29,853 nt of DNA from NCBI GenBank assembly GCA_003454975.1, contig DMST01000189.1, positions 49,979 through 79,831 of the forward strand, read 5' to 3'. Position 1 is the first letter of the stretch. The number at the start of each line of letters is the position of its first letter. Shown piece after piece: positions 8,008-16,414 of the stretch. The stretch comes from Cytophagales bacterium (lineage in GTDB: Bacteria; Bacteroidota; Bacteroidia; Cytophagales; Cyclobacteriaceae). The position numbers and the translations under genes were made by a program. Under the pieces are notes generated by a model. That model ran no database searches and was not told the DNA's origin. It was given only the letters and a program-made list of their open reading frames with translations.

Positions 8008-9135
8008 ATGAAACGTATCATTTTAGGTTTGTCTCTGTTGGTAGCCGCTACTGCATCTTCACTGGCAGCTGGCACCATCACAGAAATATGGACTGACCCC
8101 GCAATCTTTCTACCGGATGAAGAAGTTACCATCTACTTTGATGTAACGGGAACCGATGTAGAGAATACCAGTGACTTGTACTGGTGGTCCTGGAGCCCTT
8201 CTGACCCAGCGATGGGCAATGGGGACTGGGGAAATAGCCCTGCCCATATGGCCTTGACTCAGGTAGAAGGAAACGTGTGGAGTTTCACTATGACGCCCAC
8301 TGACTTTTACGGTCAGGATGCGGCTAACGTAACGCAGATCTTTGGATTGGTAAAAACCCAAGATGGCTCTGCCCAAACCGACAACTTTGACGAAGCAAAC
8401 GGGAACGGTCTGGTGCTGTATGATATTAGCAATTTAGCCGGAACCATTTCTGACTACCGTCCATTAAACTTTACCGCTGACCGTCCTATATCCATTCTGT
8501 TGAATGCCAATCGTGCGTTTAGCGATGGTGGTGGGGAAACCGGCCAATTGGTAGGCCAGCAGCCTGCCATGCACAGCGGTGTGAATACTTGGAACAACGT
8601 GGTGGACGCTGGCTCTGATCCTAAGACTCTGGCTACCGATATTGGTAACGGATTCTTTAAAATTGACCTAATCCCAGCCGATTACTACGGGATAGATCCT
8701 ACCACGAAGCTATCTGAGATCAACTACCTGTTCAATAACAACGGTAGCTGGGATCAGTCAGCACGTGACGAAGGCGGAGAAAACTTCCTGGCCTCATTCA
8801 TAGACCCGAATGCTGTAACGGTGGTGGAGAAGACGAGCTTCCCTACGGCTTACACTATAGACGATGTAGTTACGTTCACTTTCTTCCCCGCAGGAACGGA
8901 AGTGGAGGATTTGCAGAATCCTTCTGAGGTATTCTACACCATGACTGCTAACGGCACGGAGACCGTTGAAGGCCGGATGAACGCCGTAGGTGATGGCACC
9001 TTCGATAAAGCCATCATCCCCAGCTTGTCATTCCCCGGAATCGACATCACTAGCCTGGAGGTGGTTTTCCGCAATGCAGACGGAAGCGCCGCTACTGAGG
9101 CGTTGGATTTAGCAGCTAGCATGTTTGAAGAGTAA
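8008..9135 (+). CDS. Secreted three-module protein of the sus locus
   Basis: A 375-aa protein with an Sec signal peptide ending near SSLAAG and no lipobox, so it is probably periplasmic or released. An upstream ATG at 7963 overlaps the previous gene and gives no signal peptide; ATG at 8008, 13 bases after the previous stop, is preferred. Three related modules can be seen: about 23-145 (WSFTMTPTDFYGQ), 150-265 (KIDLIPADYYGID) and 272-375 (KAIIPSLSFPGID). The first module also resembles the amylase N-terminus (TDPAxF...EVTIYxDxT...VEGxxxWSFTxTP). I do not recognise a named family. Being in the operon and sharing a module with the amylase suggest glycan binding or presentation to the enzyme, which is inference. 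Confidence 0.85.
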   Translation: MKRIILGLSLLVAATASSLAAGTITEIWTDPAIFLPDEEVTIYFDVTGTDVENTSDLYWWSWSPSDPAMGNGDWGNSPAHMALTQVEGNVWSFTMTPTDFYGQDAANVTQIFGLVKTQDGSAQTDNFDEANGNGLVLYDISNLAGTISDYRPLNFTADRPISILLNANRAFSDGGGETGQLVGQQPAMHSGVNTWNNVVDAGSDPKTLATDIGNGFFKIDLIPADYYGIDPTTKLSEINYLFNNNGSWDQSARDEGGENFLASFIDPNAVTVVEKTSFPTAYTIDDVVTFTFFPAGTEVEDLQNPSEVFYTMTANGTETVEGRMNAVGDGTFDKAIIPSLSFPGIDITSLEVVFRNADGSAATEALDLAASMFEE

Positions 9136-9154
9136 CCCCTAGACAGAAACAAAA

Positions 9155-11095
9155 ATGAAATTCAATAATAAACTTTGGATCTGGGCGGGGCTCTTTGGGC
9201 TAATGACTACCGCTTGCGATCCTGTGATCGACGACTTGAATCCGGACATTGTAGCGCCGGAAATCAGCATCACCGGCCCCGCAGAGGGCGACTCTTTTGC
9301 ACCTGGTGATGAGGTAACCATCACTGGTTCGGCAATGGATGACCAAGGCTTGGGATCCATCCGCATTCTGAAAGAGGACTGGGGAGTAGACACTACTTTC
9401 CTGGACTCCGCCGCCAACTTCAACATCTCTTACGCTATCACCATCCCTGAAAATGTGGATTTGGATACGCGTCAGGTAGTGAGCATTACGGTGACGGACG
9501 GTGCTACCAACGAAGTTTCTACCAATGTGGTCATCAACTTTGGAGGTGACAGTGAGAATCCTACAATCGCCATTGCGGCTCCCGTAGATAGCACCGAGGT
9601 ATTCCCTGGCGATGGCCTGGAAATCGACGTAACAGTGGCCGACAATTTCGCCTTGAGTACACTTTCGGTGGAGATTCCTGGTTTGGAATACTCAGAAACG
9701 CGTAGCATGCAAGGTCTCACCGCCTTCTCCTTTGAAGCCACCGGTGACAATGCCTTCCAGCTACCCTTGCAGGCCGATACGGGTTACCATACACTGGATG
9801 TAACGGTGACGGATATCAATGGCAATAGTGCTACTAGCTCAGTAACCATTTATGTGAAGCCTTTACCTGAGTATGAGGCCATGTATATGGTAGGTGCTTT
9901 CAATGGCTGGGACATTGCCAATGCTCCGCAAATGACTAAGGACGCTAACGACGGCTTTGTGTTCACCGTACGTGTGGAATTCACTGAGGCAAACCAGGAG
10001 TTTAAGTTTGTAACCACTCAAGATTGGGGTACTGCTGTTGCTTTTGGAGTTGACGCAGATGGTAACCCCACTACCGCTGGTGGTGCGCCCAACTTGGTTG
10101 GCCCACCTTCAGCTGGCTTGTTTGAGATCACCTTCGATGTCAAAAACCTAAGCTTCTCCTATGAGGAGGTAGCTGCGTTTGAGAACCTATACGCAGTAGG
10201 CGCCTTCCAAGGATGGGATATTGCCGCCTCCCCTGAAATGACCAAAGTGTCCGATGACCTTTTCGCACTCAGAATCACCTTTACTGAGGGCAATCAGGAA
10301 TTTAAAATCGTGAACACTCAGGATTGGGATACTAATGATGAATTTGGTACCAACGGAGATGGTGGAGTAGTCCTTGATGGCCCCAACATTCCTGGACCTG
10401 CTGAAGCGGGCGAGTATTTGGTGATCATCAATACGGCGACTCTTGGATTGGAATTCCGTACCACCACCAACCGCGTCCTAATGGTAGGTGACGCAACAGC
10501 GGGTGGTTGGGATAACACCGCTGGAACTTTGGCATTCCGTAATAGTGATTTTGAATACACCTATACAGGTTACTTCAGCGCAGGGGCCTTTAAGTTCCTG
10601 ACTAATTCTGGCCAATGGGCTCCTCAGTACGGCAATATTGACGGAAGTGTATTCTTCCGCGCTACCGAAGACGATCCTGATCCAGGAACTTGGAATATTG
10701 CTACTGCAGGCTATTACACCTTTACTATGAACGTAGTAACAGGTGAAAACACTTTGGTTAGTTATGATGCTTCCGGGGCCACGGAATACAACACTATGGG
10801 CCTCATTGGTCATGGTATTGGCGGATGGGGCGACGGTGACGATATCCAAATGACAAACTCAGATTTTGAGCCTCACATCTGGACCATCACAGGTCAGGCG
10901 ATTTCAGGCAATCCTGATGAGGATAATGCTACGGATATCAAATTTCGGGCTAATGGCACGTGGGATGCAAATTGGGGAGAAACCACTAGCCCTTACGGTG
11001 TAGGCACGCCAGGCGGACCTAACTTGGTCGTACCTGAAGGTACCTATACTATCAAATTCAATGATTTGACCGGTCACTATGTGATCATCGAATAA
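9155..11095 (+). CDS. SusE/SusF-like outer-membrane starch-binding lipoprotein
   Basis: A 646-aa lipoprotein (signal peptide to Cys21, MTTAC) built from tandem modules. Residues about 32-130 and 131-235 are two Ig/cadherin-like domains (PEISITGPAEGDSF, NPTIAIAAPVDS). Residues 242-336 and 344-437 are two closely similar SusE/F-type carbohydrate-binding modules (YMVGAFNGWDIANAPQMTK and YAVGAFQGWDIAASPEMTK, each with NQEFK and TQDW). Residues 440-540 and 544-646 are two more diverged modules of the same type (GGWDN...GAFKFLTNSGQW; GGWGDGDD...DIKFRANGTWDANWG). The conserved Trp residues fit aromatic platforms for starch. It lies 19 bases after the previous gene and ends the first transcription unit at a strong terminator. 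Two Ig-like spacers instead of one make it longer than the classical SusE. Confidence 0.93.
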   Translation: MKFNNKLWIWAGLFGLMTTACDPVIDDLNPDIVAPEISITGPAEGDSFAPGDEVTITGSAMDDQGLGSIRILKEDWGVDTTFLDSAANFNISYAITIPENVDLDTRQVVSITVTDGATNEVSTNVVINFGGDSENPTIAIAAPVDSTEVFPGDGLEIDVTVADNFALSTLSVEIPGLEYSETRSMQGLTAFSFEATGDNAFQLPLQADTGYHTLDVTVTDINGNSATSSVTIYVKPLPEYEAMYMVGAFNGWDIANAPQMTKDANDGFVFTVRVEFTEANQEFKFVTTQDWGTAVAFGVDADGNPTTAGGAPNLVGPPSAGLFEITFDVKNLSFSYEEVAAFENLYAVGAFQGWDIAASPEMTKVSDDLFALRITFTEGNQEFKIVNTQDWDTNDEFGTNGDGGVVLDGPNIPGPAEAGEYLVIINTATLGLEFRTTTNRVLMVGDATAGGWDNTAGTLAFRNSDFEYTYTGYFSAGAFKFLTNSGQWAPQYGNIDGSVFFRATEDDPDPGTWNIATAGYYTFTMNVVTGENTLVSYDASGATEYNTMGLIGHGIGGWGDGDDIQMTNSDFEPHIWTITGQAISGNPDEDNATDIKFRANGTWDANWGETTSPYGVGTPGGPNLVVPEGTYTIKFNDLTGHYVIIE

Positions 11096-11110
11096 TCGGT
11101 CGATAGTGCG

Positions 11111-11138
11111 AAGGAGCCTTTTGGGGCTCCTTCTTTCT
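11111..11138 (+). terminator. Rho-independent terminator after the SusE/F-like gene
   Basis: The stem AAGGAGCC/GGCTCCTT (11111-11118 and 11125-11132) is followed by a T-rich tail, 15 bases after the stop codon. It ends the susC-to-susE/F unit and separates it from the amylase. Confidence 0.88.
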
Positions 11139-11218
11139 TTCCTATACCCCACGTATCTGGGGAATTCAATTATCCTTCGAAGTTTGCCCGTTCTTCGGAG
11201 GTTTATTCATTTTAAAGG

Positions 11219-11241
11219 CTTGGTCCTACACTTCTACCAAG
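11219..11241. repeat. Inverted repeat upstream of the amylase gene
   Basis: CTTGGT (11219-11224) and ACCAAG (11236-11241) are perfectly complementary arms with an 11-base spacer, 45 bases before the amylase ATG. It may be an operator or leader hairpin. It does not match the CG-centred motif seen upstream of susC. Confidence 0.35.
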
Positions 11242-11285
11242 TCAAAATTTCACGGGGATAATTCCCTCCCATAGTTCATACAGGC

Positions 11286-14162
11286 ATGAAAAAATCATTA
11301 CTCCTACTAGGACTACTCTGCCTTGGCACATTGACCAAGGCACAAGTCACTACTGATCCTGCTTTCTTTACTGATACGGACGAAGTAACTATCTACTATG
11401 ATGCTACTCAGGGAACTTCAGCCTTGGTAGGTGCCAGCTCGGTTTATATTCATACCGGGGTTATTACCACAGGGGCCTCAGATACTGGCTGGGAATTCGT
11501 AATCGGAAACTGGGGACAGGCCGATGGCATTGGTGAAATGACCAAGGTAGAAGGGGAAGACAATTTGTGGAGCTTCACACTAACACCCCGTACTTACTAT
11601 AATGTACCAGAAGGTACTACCATTTACCGCTTAGGCATGGTATTCAGAGAGGCAGGCCCCTGTAGCACCTGCGCCGAAGGAAAAAGCGATAGTAACAGCG
11701 ATATTTTTGTTAACCTTTGGGACGGTAACCTCGATATTCGGGTAAGCCAACCTACCTCCTCCCCTACCATCATAGATGCAGGCGGCGAAGTGACTTTCGA
11801 AGCCCAATTCTCAAAAGCCAGTTCGTGGCAGCTTTCCTTTGGCGACGGTTCGGATACTGCGGTATCAAGTTTCGAAACTACCTTAGGCCCCCTGTCTCAT
11901 AGCTACACCGAAACCGGAACCTATAATTACACCCTTACTTACGAAACAGCGGACGACGAAAGTGACACCTACAGCGGAACGGTGGTAGTGCGTGGTGAGT
12001 CTCCCCAGGCAGCCCTGCCCATCGGTATGCAAAAAGGGATCAATTACCACGAGGGTACCGACTCAGTTACTTTGGTACTCTGGGCACCCAACAAATCTAG
12101 TGCGTACGTGCTCGGTGATTTCAACAATTGGGCTCTTACGAACGAAGGCCAAATGTTCTGGGACGCAGGCGAAGAGGTATTTTGGGTAACTATTTCCGAC
12201 CTGGAAGAGGGTGTAGAATATGGCTATCAATACCTCGTAGACGAAAGCATTTACATTGCTGATCCATATGCAGACAAAATTCTGGATCCTGATGATCAAT
12301 TCATTCCCGAATCCATTTACCCCAATCTAAAAGAATTCCCAACAGGGGCACAAAACACCACTTGGTACTATAACCGAGTTTCAGTTTTGGAACTTGGGCA
12401 AGCAGAATACCAGTGGCAAAGCACTGATTATCAGCGTCCAGATCAAGAGAATCTCGTTATTTACGAACTTTTGGTCCGTGACTTCCTGGGCCAGGATCAG
12501 GGTAGCTATCAAGCCCTTATTGACACCATAGGATATCTGGAAAGGCTGGGCGTAAACGCCATTGAATTGATGCCCGTGATGGAGTTCAATGGCAACGATA
12601 GCTGGGGCTACAACCCGGCCTTTATGTTTGCAGTAGACAAATATTACGGTACTCGGAATAGCCTGAAGAGCTTCATAGACACCTGCCATGCAAGAGGCAT
12701 TGCAGTGATATTGGATATGGTAATGAACCAGAACGACATACCCGCTCCGTTTGCCGTCATGTACTGGGACGCTGCTAATTCTACCCCTACCTCCAATAAC
12801 CCCTGGTTTAATCAGGTTCCCCGTCACCCATTCAATGTGTTTTTCGACCTCGATCATGAAAGCCAATACACCCAAGAATGGCTGGATACCATCAATAGCT
12901 ACTGGCTCACAGAATACCAGTTTGACGGGTATCGGTTCGACCTGAGCAAGGGTTTTACACAAACCCAATATAACGATGATGTAGGTGCCTGGAGCAGTTA
13001 TGATCAAGGGCGAGTAAATACGCTAAAGCGGATGGCGGATGAAATATGGAAAGTAGACCCTGCAGCCTATGTAATTCTGGAGCATTTTGCCTCCAACGAT
13101 GAGGAAACAGAATTGGCCAATTATGGCATGATGCTCTGGGGCAATGCTCACGGACAATACAAGGAGGCAAACCTGGGATTTGCTAACAACAACAGTTTTG
13201 ACTGGGCCCATGCGGAAGAACGCGGCTGGGACGATCTTCACCTTGTAAGCTACATGGAAAGCCATGACGAGGAGCGTCAGATGTATGATATGATCAACTT
13301 TGGTGATAGCGAGGGCACCTACAACGTACAAGACGAGGCAACGGCCATCGATAGGTTGAAGATGTCGGCTACTTTCTTCTTCCCCATTCCTGGTCCCAAG
13401 ATGCTGTGGCAGTTTGGTGAATTTGCATATGACATTCCTATCGATGAAAACGGTCGTACGGGCCGTAAGCCTACCAAATGGGAGTATCTGGATGATGCAA
13501 ACAAAGCAGGCTTGCTAGAAGTATATAGCACCATTATCAACCTAAAGATAGATCACCCTGCCTTTGCTGAGGGCACCTTTACCTGGCAGCCGGATGACGA
13601 ATACAAGACTTGGACGATAGCTCATGACAGTACCGACTTCCATGCCTTGGCTAACTATGGCCTTGAAGCAGAAACGGTTAACCCTGGTTTTCCCAAACTA
13701 GGTATTTGGTACGACGTGTTTACCGGTGACACCATTTTGGTAGACGACAACACCAAATCGGTTACGCTGGAGCCAGGTGAATTCCACCTTTTTGCTAACG
13801 ATGCTATTTTTGCTTCTACCTTGGGACTTACTTCAGGATCTTTGGCTGATGAATTCCCAACCGGAGACGATCCAGACCCTGTTCCCACAGGCCTGAACGA
13901 TTTGGCGTTTACCGATTATTGGTCCCTCTACCCCAACCCCACAAACGGTAGCGTAACACTGAAAGCGCACTTTCCTACCCGGGATAGGGTTCAGATTGAA
14001 ATATTTGATATTTTTGGGGCGCGAAAAAGCGTCTATGCAAACGTTTTAGTGCAAGAAAACGGGCGGTTTTCGCTAGATATGGCCCACCTCAAACCGGGGA
14101 TGTACATCCTTCGGGTCCAACAAGGTGACGTAGTATCTGCAACCCGATTTTTGAAAAACTAA
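11286..14162 (+). CDS. Secreted GH13 alpha-amylase with PKD, CBM48 and T9SS sorting domain
   Basis: Probably hydrolyses alpha-1,4-glucans at the cell surface. Domains in order: signal peptide (1-20); an N-terminal module (about 22-155) like that of the 8008-9135 gene; a PKD-like domain (160-237, LSFGDGSD); a CBM48/E-set domain (250-335, VTLVLWAPNKSSAYVLGDFNNW); a GH13 barrel (about 388-800); and a Por/T9SS type A sorting domain (about 871-958, SLYPNPTNGSVTL ... GMYILRVQQGD). The catalytic triad is intact: nucleophile Asp552 (GYRFDLSKGF), acid Glu599 (ILEHFA), and Asp661 in ESHDEE. In region I the usual N-H is N-Q (DMVMNQ, Gln482). The T9SS tail predicts export across the outer membrane with attachment or release. 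It has its own leader after a terminator and is followed 17 bases later by the aldolase. Exact specificity (amylase, pullulanase or branching-type) is not settled. Confidence 0.93.
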   Translation: MKKSLLLLGLLCLGTLTKAQVTTDPAFFTDTDEVTIYYDATQGTSALVGASSVYIHTGVITTGASDTGWEFVIGNWGQADGIGEMTKVEGEDNLWSFTLTPRTYYNVPEGTTIYRLGMVFREAGPCSTCAEGKSDSNSDIFVNLWDGNLDIRVSQPTSSPTIIDAGGEVTFEAQFSKASSWQLSFGDGSDTAVSSFETTLGPLSHSYTETGTYNYTLTYETADDESDTYSGTVVVRGESPQAALPIGMQKGINYHEGTDSVTLVLWAPNKSSAYVLGDFNNWALTNEGQMFWDAGEEVFWVTISDLEEGVEYGYQYLVDESIYIADPYADKILDPDDQFIPESIYPNLKEFPTGAQNTTWYYNRVSVLELGQAEYQWQSTDYQRPDQENLVIYELLVRDFLGQDQGSYQALIDTIGYLERLGVNAIELMPVMEFNGNDSWGYNPAFMFAVDKYYGTRNSLKSFIDTCHARGIAVILDMVMNQNDIPAPFAVMYWDAANSTPTSNNPWFNQVPRHPFNVFFDLDHESQYTQEWLDTINSYWLTEYQFDGYRFDLSKGFTQTQYNDDVGAWSSYDQGRVNTLKRMADEIWKVDPAAYVILEHFASNDEETELANYGMMLWGNAHGQYKEANLGFANNNSFDWAHAEERGWDDLHLVSYMESHDEERQMYDMINFGDSEGTYNVQDEATAIDRLKMSATFFFPIPGPKMLWQFGEFAYDIPIDENGRTGRKPTKWEYLDDANKAGLLEVYSTIINLKIDHPAFAEGTFTWQPDDEYKTWTIAHDSTDFHALANYGLEAETVNPGFPKLGIWYDVFTGDTILVDDNTKSVTLEPGEFHLFANDAIFASTLGLTSGSLADEFPTGDDPDPVPTGLNDLAFTDYWSLYPNPTNGSVTLKAHFPTRDRVQIEIFDIFGARKSVYANVLVQENGRFSLDMAHLKPGMYILRVQQGDVVSATRFLKN

Positions 14163-14179
14163 ACACGAATCGTACACGA

Positions 14180-15259
14180 ATGAGTGCAGTGAACACCAAA
14201 TTCCGGCCGGGAGTACTCCACGGTCAAGAAGTGAAAGACCTGTTTGACTACGCAAATGAAAACAACTTTGCGTTGCCGGCGGTGAACGTGATTGGTACCA
14301 ACTCGGTAAACGCCGTATTGGAAACAGCACGGGAAGTAAACAGCCCAGTAATCGTTCAGTTTTCTAATGGGGGTGCCCAATTCTATGGTGGAAAAGGACT
14401 GAGCAATGATGGTCAGCAAGCTTCCATCTTAGGAGCAGTATCCGGTGCTCAGCACGTGCACATGATGGCTGAAGCCTACGGAGTTACGGTAATTCTGCAC
14501 ACAGACCATGCCGCCAAAAAGCTCCTTCCTTGGATTGACGGAATGTTGGACCATGGCGAGAAGCACTTTGAGCGTACTGGCCAGTCACTGTTCAGCTCCC
14601 ACATGATTGACTTGAGTGAAGAGTCTATTGAGGAGAACATCGAGACCTGCGTGGAGTACCTTAAGCGCATGGATAAAATGGGGATGACCCTAGAGATAGA
14701 ATTGGGTGTAACTGGTGGCGAGGAAGACGGAGTAGACAACACGGATGTAGACAGCAGCAAGCTTTATACACAGCCAGAAGAGGTGGCATTTGCTTACGAA
14801 AAGCTGAAAGAAGTATCCGACAATTTCACCGTAGCTGCTGCCTTTGGCAACGTGCACGGAGTGTATAAGCCTGGCAACGTGAAGCTACAGCCTATCATCT
14901 TGAAAAACTCTCAGGACTACATCCAGAAGAAATACGGTACCGGGCCTCAGCCTGTTAACTTCGTTTTCCATGGCGGATCTGGTTCTTCTCGCGATGAGAT
15001 TCGTGAAGCCATTGAGTACGGTGCTATCAAGATGAACATTGATACCGATATGCAATGGGCCTTCTTGAGCGGTGTACGCGAATACTACAAGAAAAACGAG
15101 GGCTATCTTCAAACTCAAATCGGTAACCCCGAAGGTGCCGACAAACCTAATAAGAGTAAGTACGATCCTCGCAAATGGTTGCGCGTAGCCGAGCAATCAT
15201 TCGTAGACCGTTTGAAAGAAGCATTTGAAGATTTGGACTGCATTGGCCGCAATGCCTAA
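14180..15259 (+). CDS. fbaA: Class II fructose-bisphosphate aldolase
   Basis: Reversibly cleaves fructose 1,6-bisphosphate to dihydroxyacetone phosphate and glyceraldehyde 3-phosphate in glycolysis and gluconeogenesis, in the cytoplasm and zinc dependent. At 359 aa it has the length of the E. coli class IIA enzyme, and catalytic Asp109 with zinc ligand His110 fall at the same numbers (LHTDHAAKK). Other landmarks are ELGVTGGEEDGVD, AAAFGNVHGVYKPGNV (His ligand), NFVFHGGSGS (His ligand and phosphate binding) and MNIDTDMQWA. The start is 17 bases after the amylase stop, so the two are likely co-transcribed, tying glucan breakdown to glycolysis. Confidence 0.97.
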   Translation: MSAVNTKFRPGVLHGQEVKDLFDYANENNFALPAVNVIGTNSVNAVLETAREVNSPVIVQFSNGGAQFYGGKGLSNDGQQASILGAVSGAQHVHMMAEAYGVTVILHTDHAAKKLLPWIDGMLDHGEKHFERTGQSLFSSHMIDLSEESIEENIETCVEYLKRMDKMGMTLEIELGVTGGEEDGVDNTDVDSSKLYTQPEEVAFAYEKLKEVSDNFTVAAAFGNVHGVYKPGNVKLQPIILKNSQDYIQKKYGTGPQPVNFVFHGGSGSSRDEIREAIEYGAIKMNIDTDMQWAFLSGVREYYKKNEGYLQTQIGNPEGADKPNKSKYDPRKWLRVAEQSFVDRLKEAFEDLDCIGRNA

Positions 15260-15281
15260 TCCGTAATCTACCATTATATGT

Positions 15282-15309
15282 AAAAGGCCACCCGTTCGGT
15301 GGCCTTTTT
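15282..15309 (+). terminator. Rho-independent terminator after fbaA
   Basis: The stem AAAAGGCCACC/GGTGGCCTTTT (15282-15292 and 15298-15308, loop CGTTC) continues into a T run. It ends the amylase-aldolase unit 22 bases after the stop. Confidence 0.93.
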
Positions 15310-15406
15310 GTTTTCTGTAGATTTCCTATAGGTTAACTCACTTTGCCCATTGAGAAATCCCTGCACAATCCCGAACTTTAGACAACCGAAACTAATCATC
15401 AAAAGC

Positions 15407-16411
15407 ATGGGATTGCTCAACAAGATTTTTGGCAATAAAACTCAACCCCAAACTTCGGCATCAGAACCTAACCGAGATGCGGAAATCAGCTCTGTGGTTA
15501 CCCCATTTATGACCAACCTGGAAGGCCATGGCATCCGTGAAGTCACAATCAACAATTCAGGAGAATTGCGCGTAGATGCACTACTCTGCATTGCCGAATT
15601 AGAAAAATATGCAGAAGAGAACCATAAGCTATTCCATTATGAGGTAATGCATCCCATGTTTGTGGAAGCAGGGGTTCTGACAGCCCCATTAGTGTTTACC
15701 CTCAATGACAAGGGTTATGCAGCTTTCTTCATCTATACTGAAGAAGAGGCTAAGAAATACCGAGATGCCCTCCACCATCTAGATCAAACCGACTATCCTA
15801 ATGCGATTTACTTTACGGCATTAGATCTGCTCGGCAGCAATGAAACGGCACCCAGCACAGAGCCTTTCCAACTAGCTGATATGCGCGCAATTAAGGACGA
15901 GCTGCCACACGATGATTATGCTATGTGGTGGGCTACCGAGGATGATACCACCTTCCACCCATCAGAATCCGCCTCCCTCCTATCCAAACTTTACGAAACC
16001 ATCAATGGATATACCACACTCATGGTAGGCTACTTGCTACGCCAGGTGAAGGTGAATCCAGAGCTAAACCGGATCAACTTGCCGGAAGAAACAGCCAAGT
16101 TATTGCTGTATGCCCCAGATAGAATTCTAGTATTAGCCACCTACGATGCAAAAAAAGGCATACGATTTCTGTTTCCTGAAAATGCTACTACGCAATACCG
16201 AATCCGGTTTCTACAAGGAGCCTTGGTAGATTTTCTGGCAGAGCGACTTACCTTGGAAAAACAAGGCATCCCCAAAGACGCTTCTTCGGAAGACTATGGG
16301 TATGGCTGGTACCAAAATTTGGTATCGTCGGTAAGCGAACGTGAGACGAAAGGCGAAAAAGTAGAACTAGTTGGGTTGATGCAATTCGAAACCATCAACG
16401 AGGAGGATTGA
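15407..16411 (+). CDS. Hypothetical cytoplasmic protein
   Basis: A 334-aa acidic protein without signal peptide or transmembrane segment; I do not recognise the family with confidence. The frame is open from 15350, but ATG at 15407 (MGLLNKIFG) is preferred because the upstream part reads as leader-like sequence. The N-terminal half has a segment (APLVFTLNDKGYAAFFIYT, then EEEAKKYRDAL) loosely reminiscent of SseB-type domains, which is only an impression. The C-terminal half has RFLFPENATTQYRIRFLQGALVDFL. It is convergent with the ABC permease gene, leaving only three bases between stop codons. It is preceded by the fbaA terminator, so it needs its own promoter in 15310-15406, where I see no good match. 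Confidence 0.82.
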   Translation: MGLLNKIFGNKTQPQTSASEPNRDAEISSVVTPFMTNLEGHGIREVTINNSGELRVDALLCIAELEKYAEENHKLFHYEVMHPMFVEAGVLTAPLVFTLNDKGYAAFFIYTEEEAKKYRDALHHLDQTDYPNAIYFTALDLLGSNETAPSTEPFQLADMRAIKDELPHDDYAMWWATEDDTTFHPSESASLLSKLYETINGYTTLMVGYLLRQVKVNPELNRINLPEETAKLLLYAPDRILVLATYDAKKGIRFLFPENATTQYRIRFLQGALVDFLAERLTLEKQGIPKDASSEDYGYGWYQNLVSSVSERETKGEKVELVGLMQFETINEED

Positions 16412-16414
16412 TAC

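Noticed and set aside
12381..13007. A 208-codon open frame antisense to the amylase
   Set aside because: It lies entirely within the GH13 catalytic domain on the other strand, and has no signal of its own; a shadow of the real gene.
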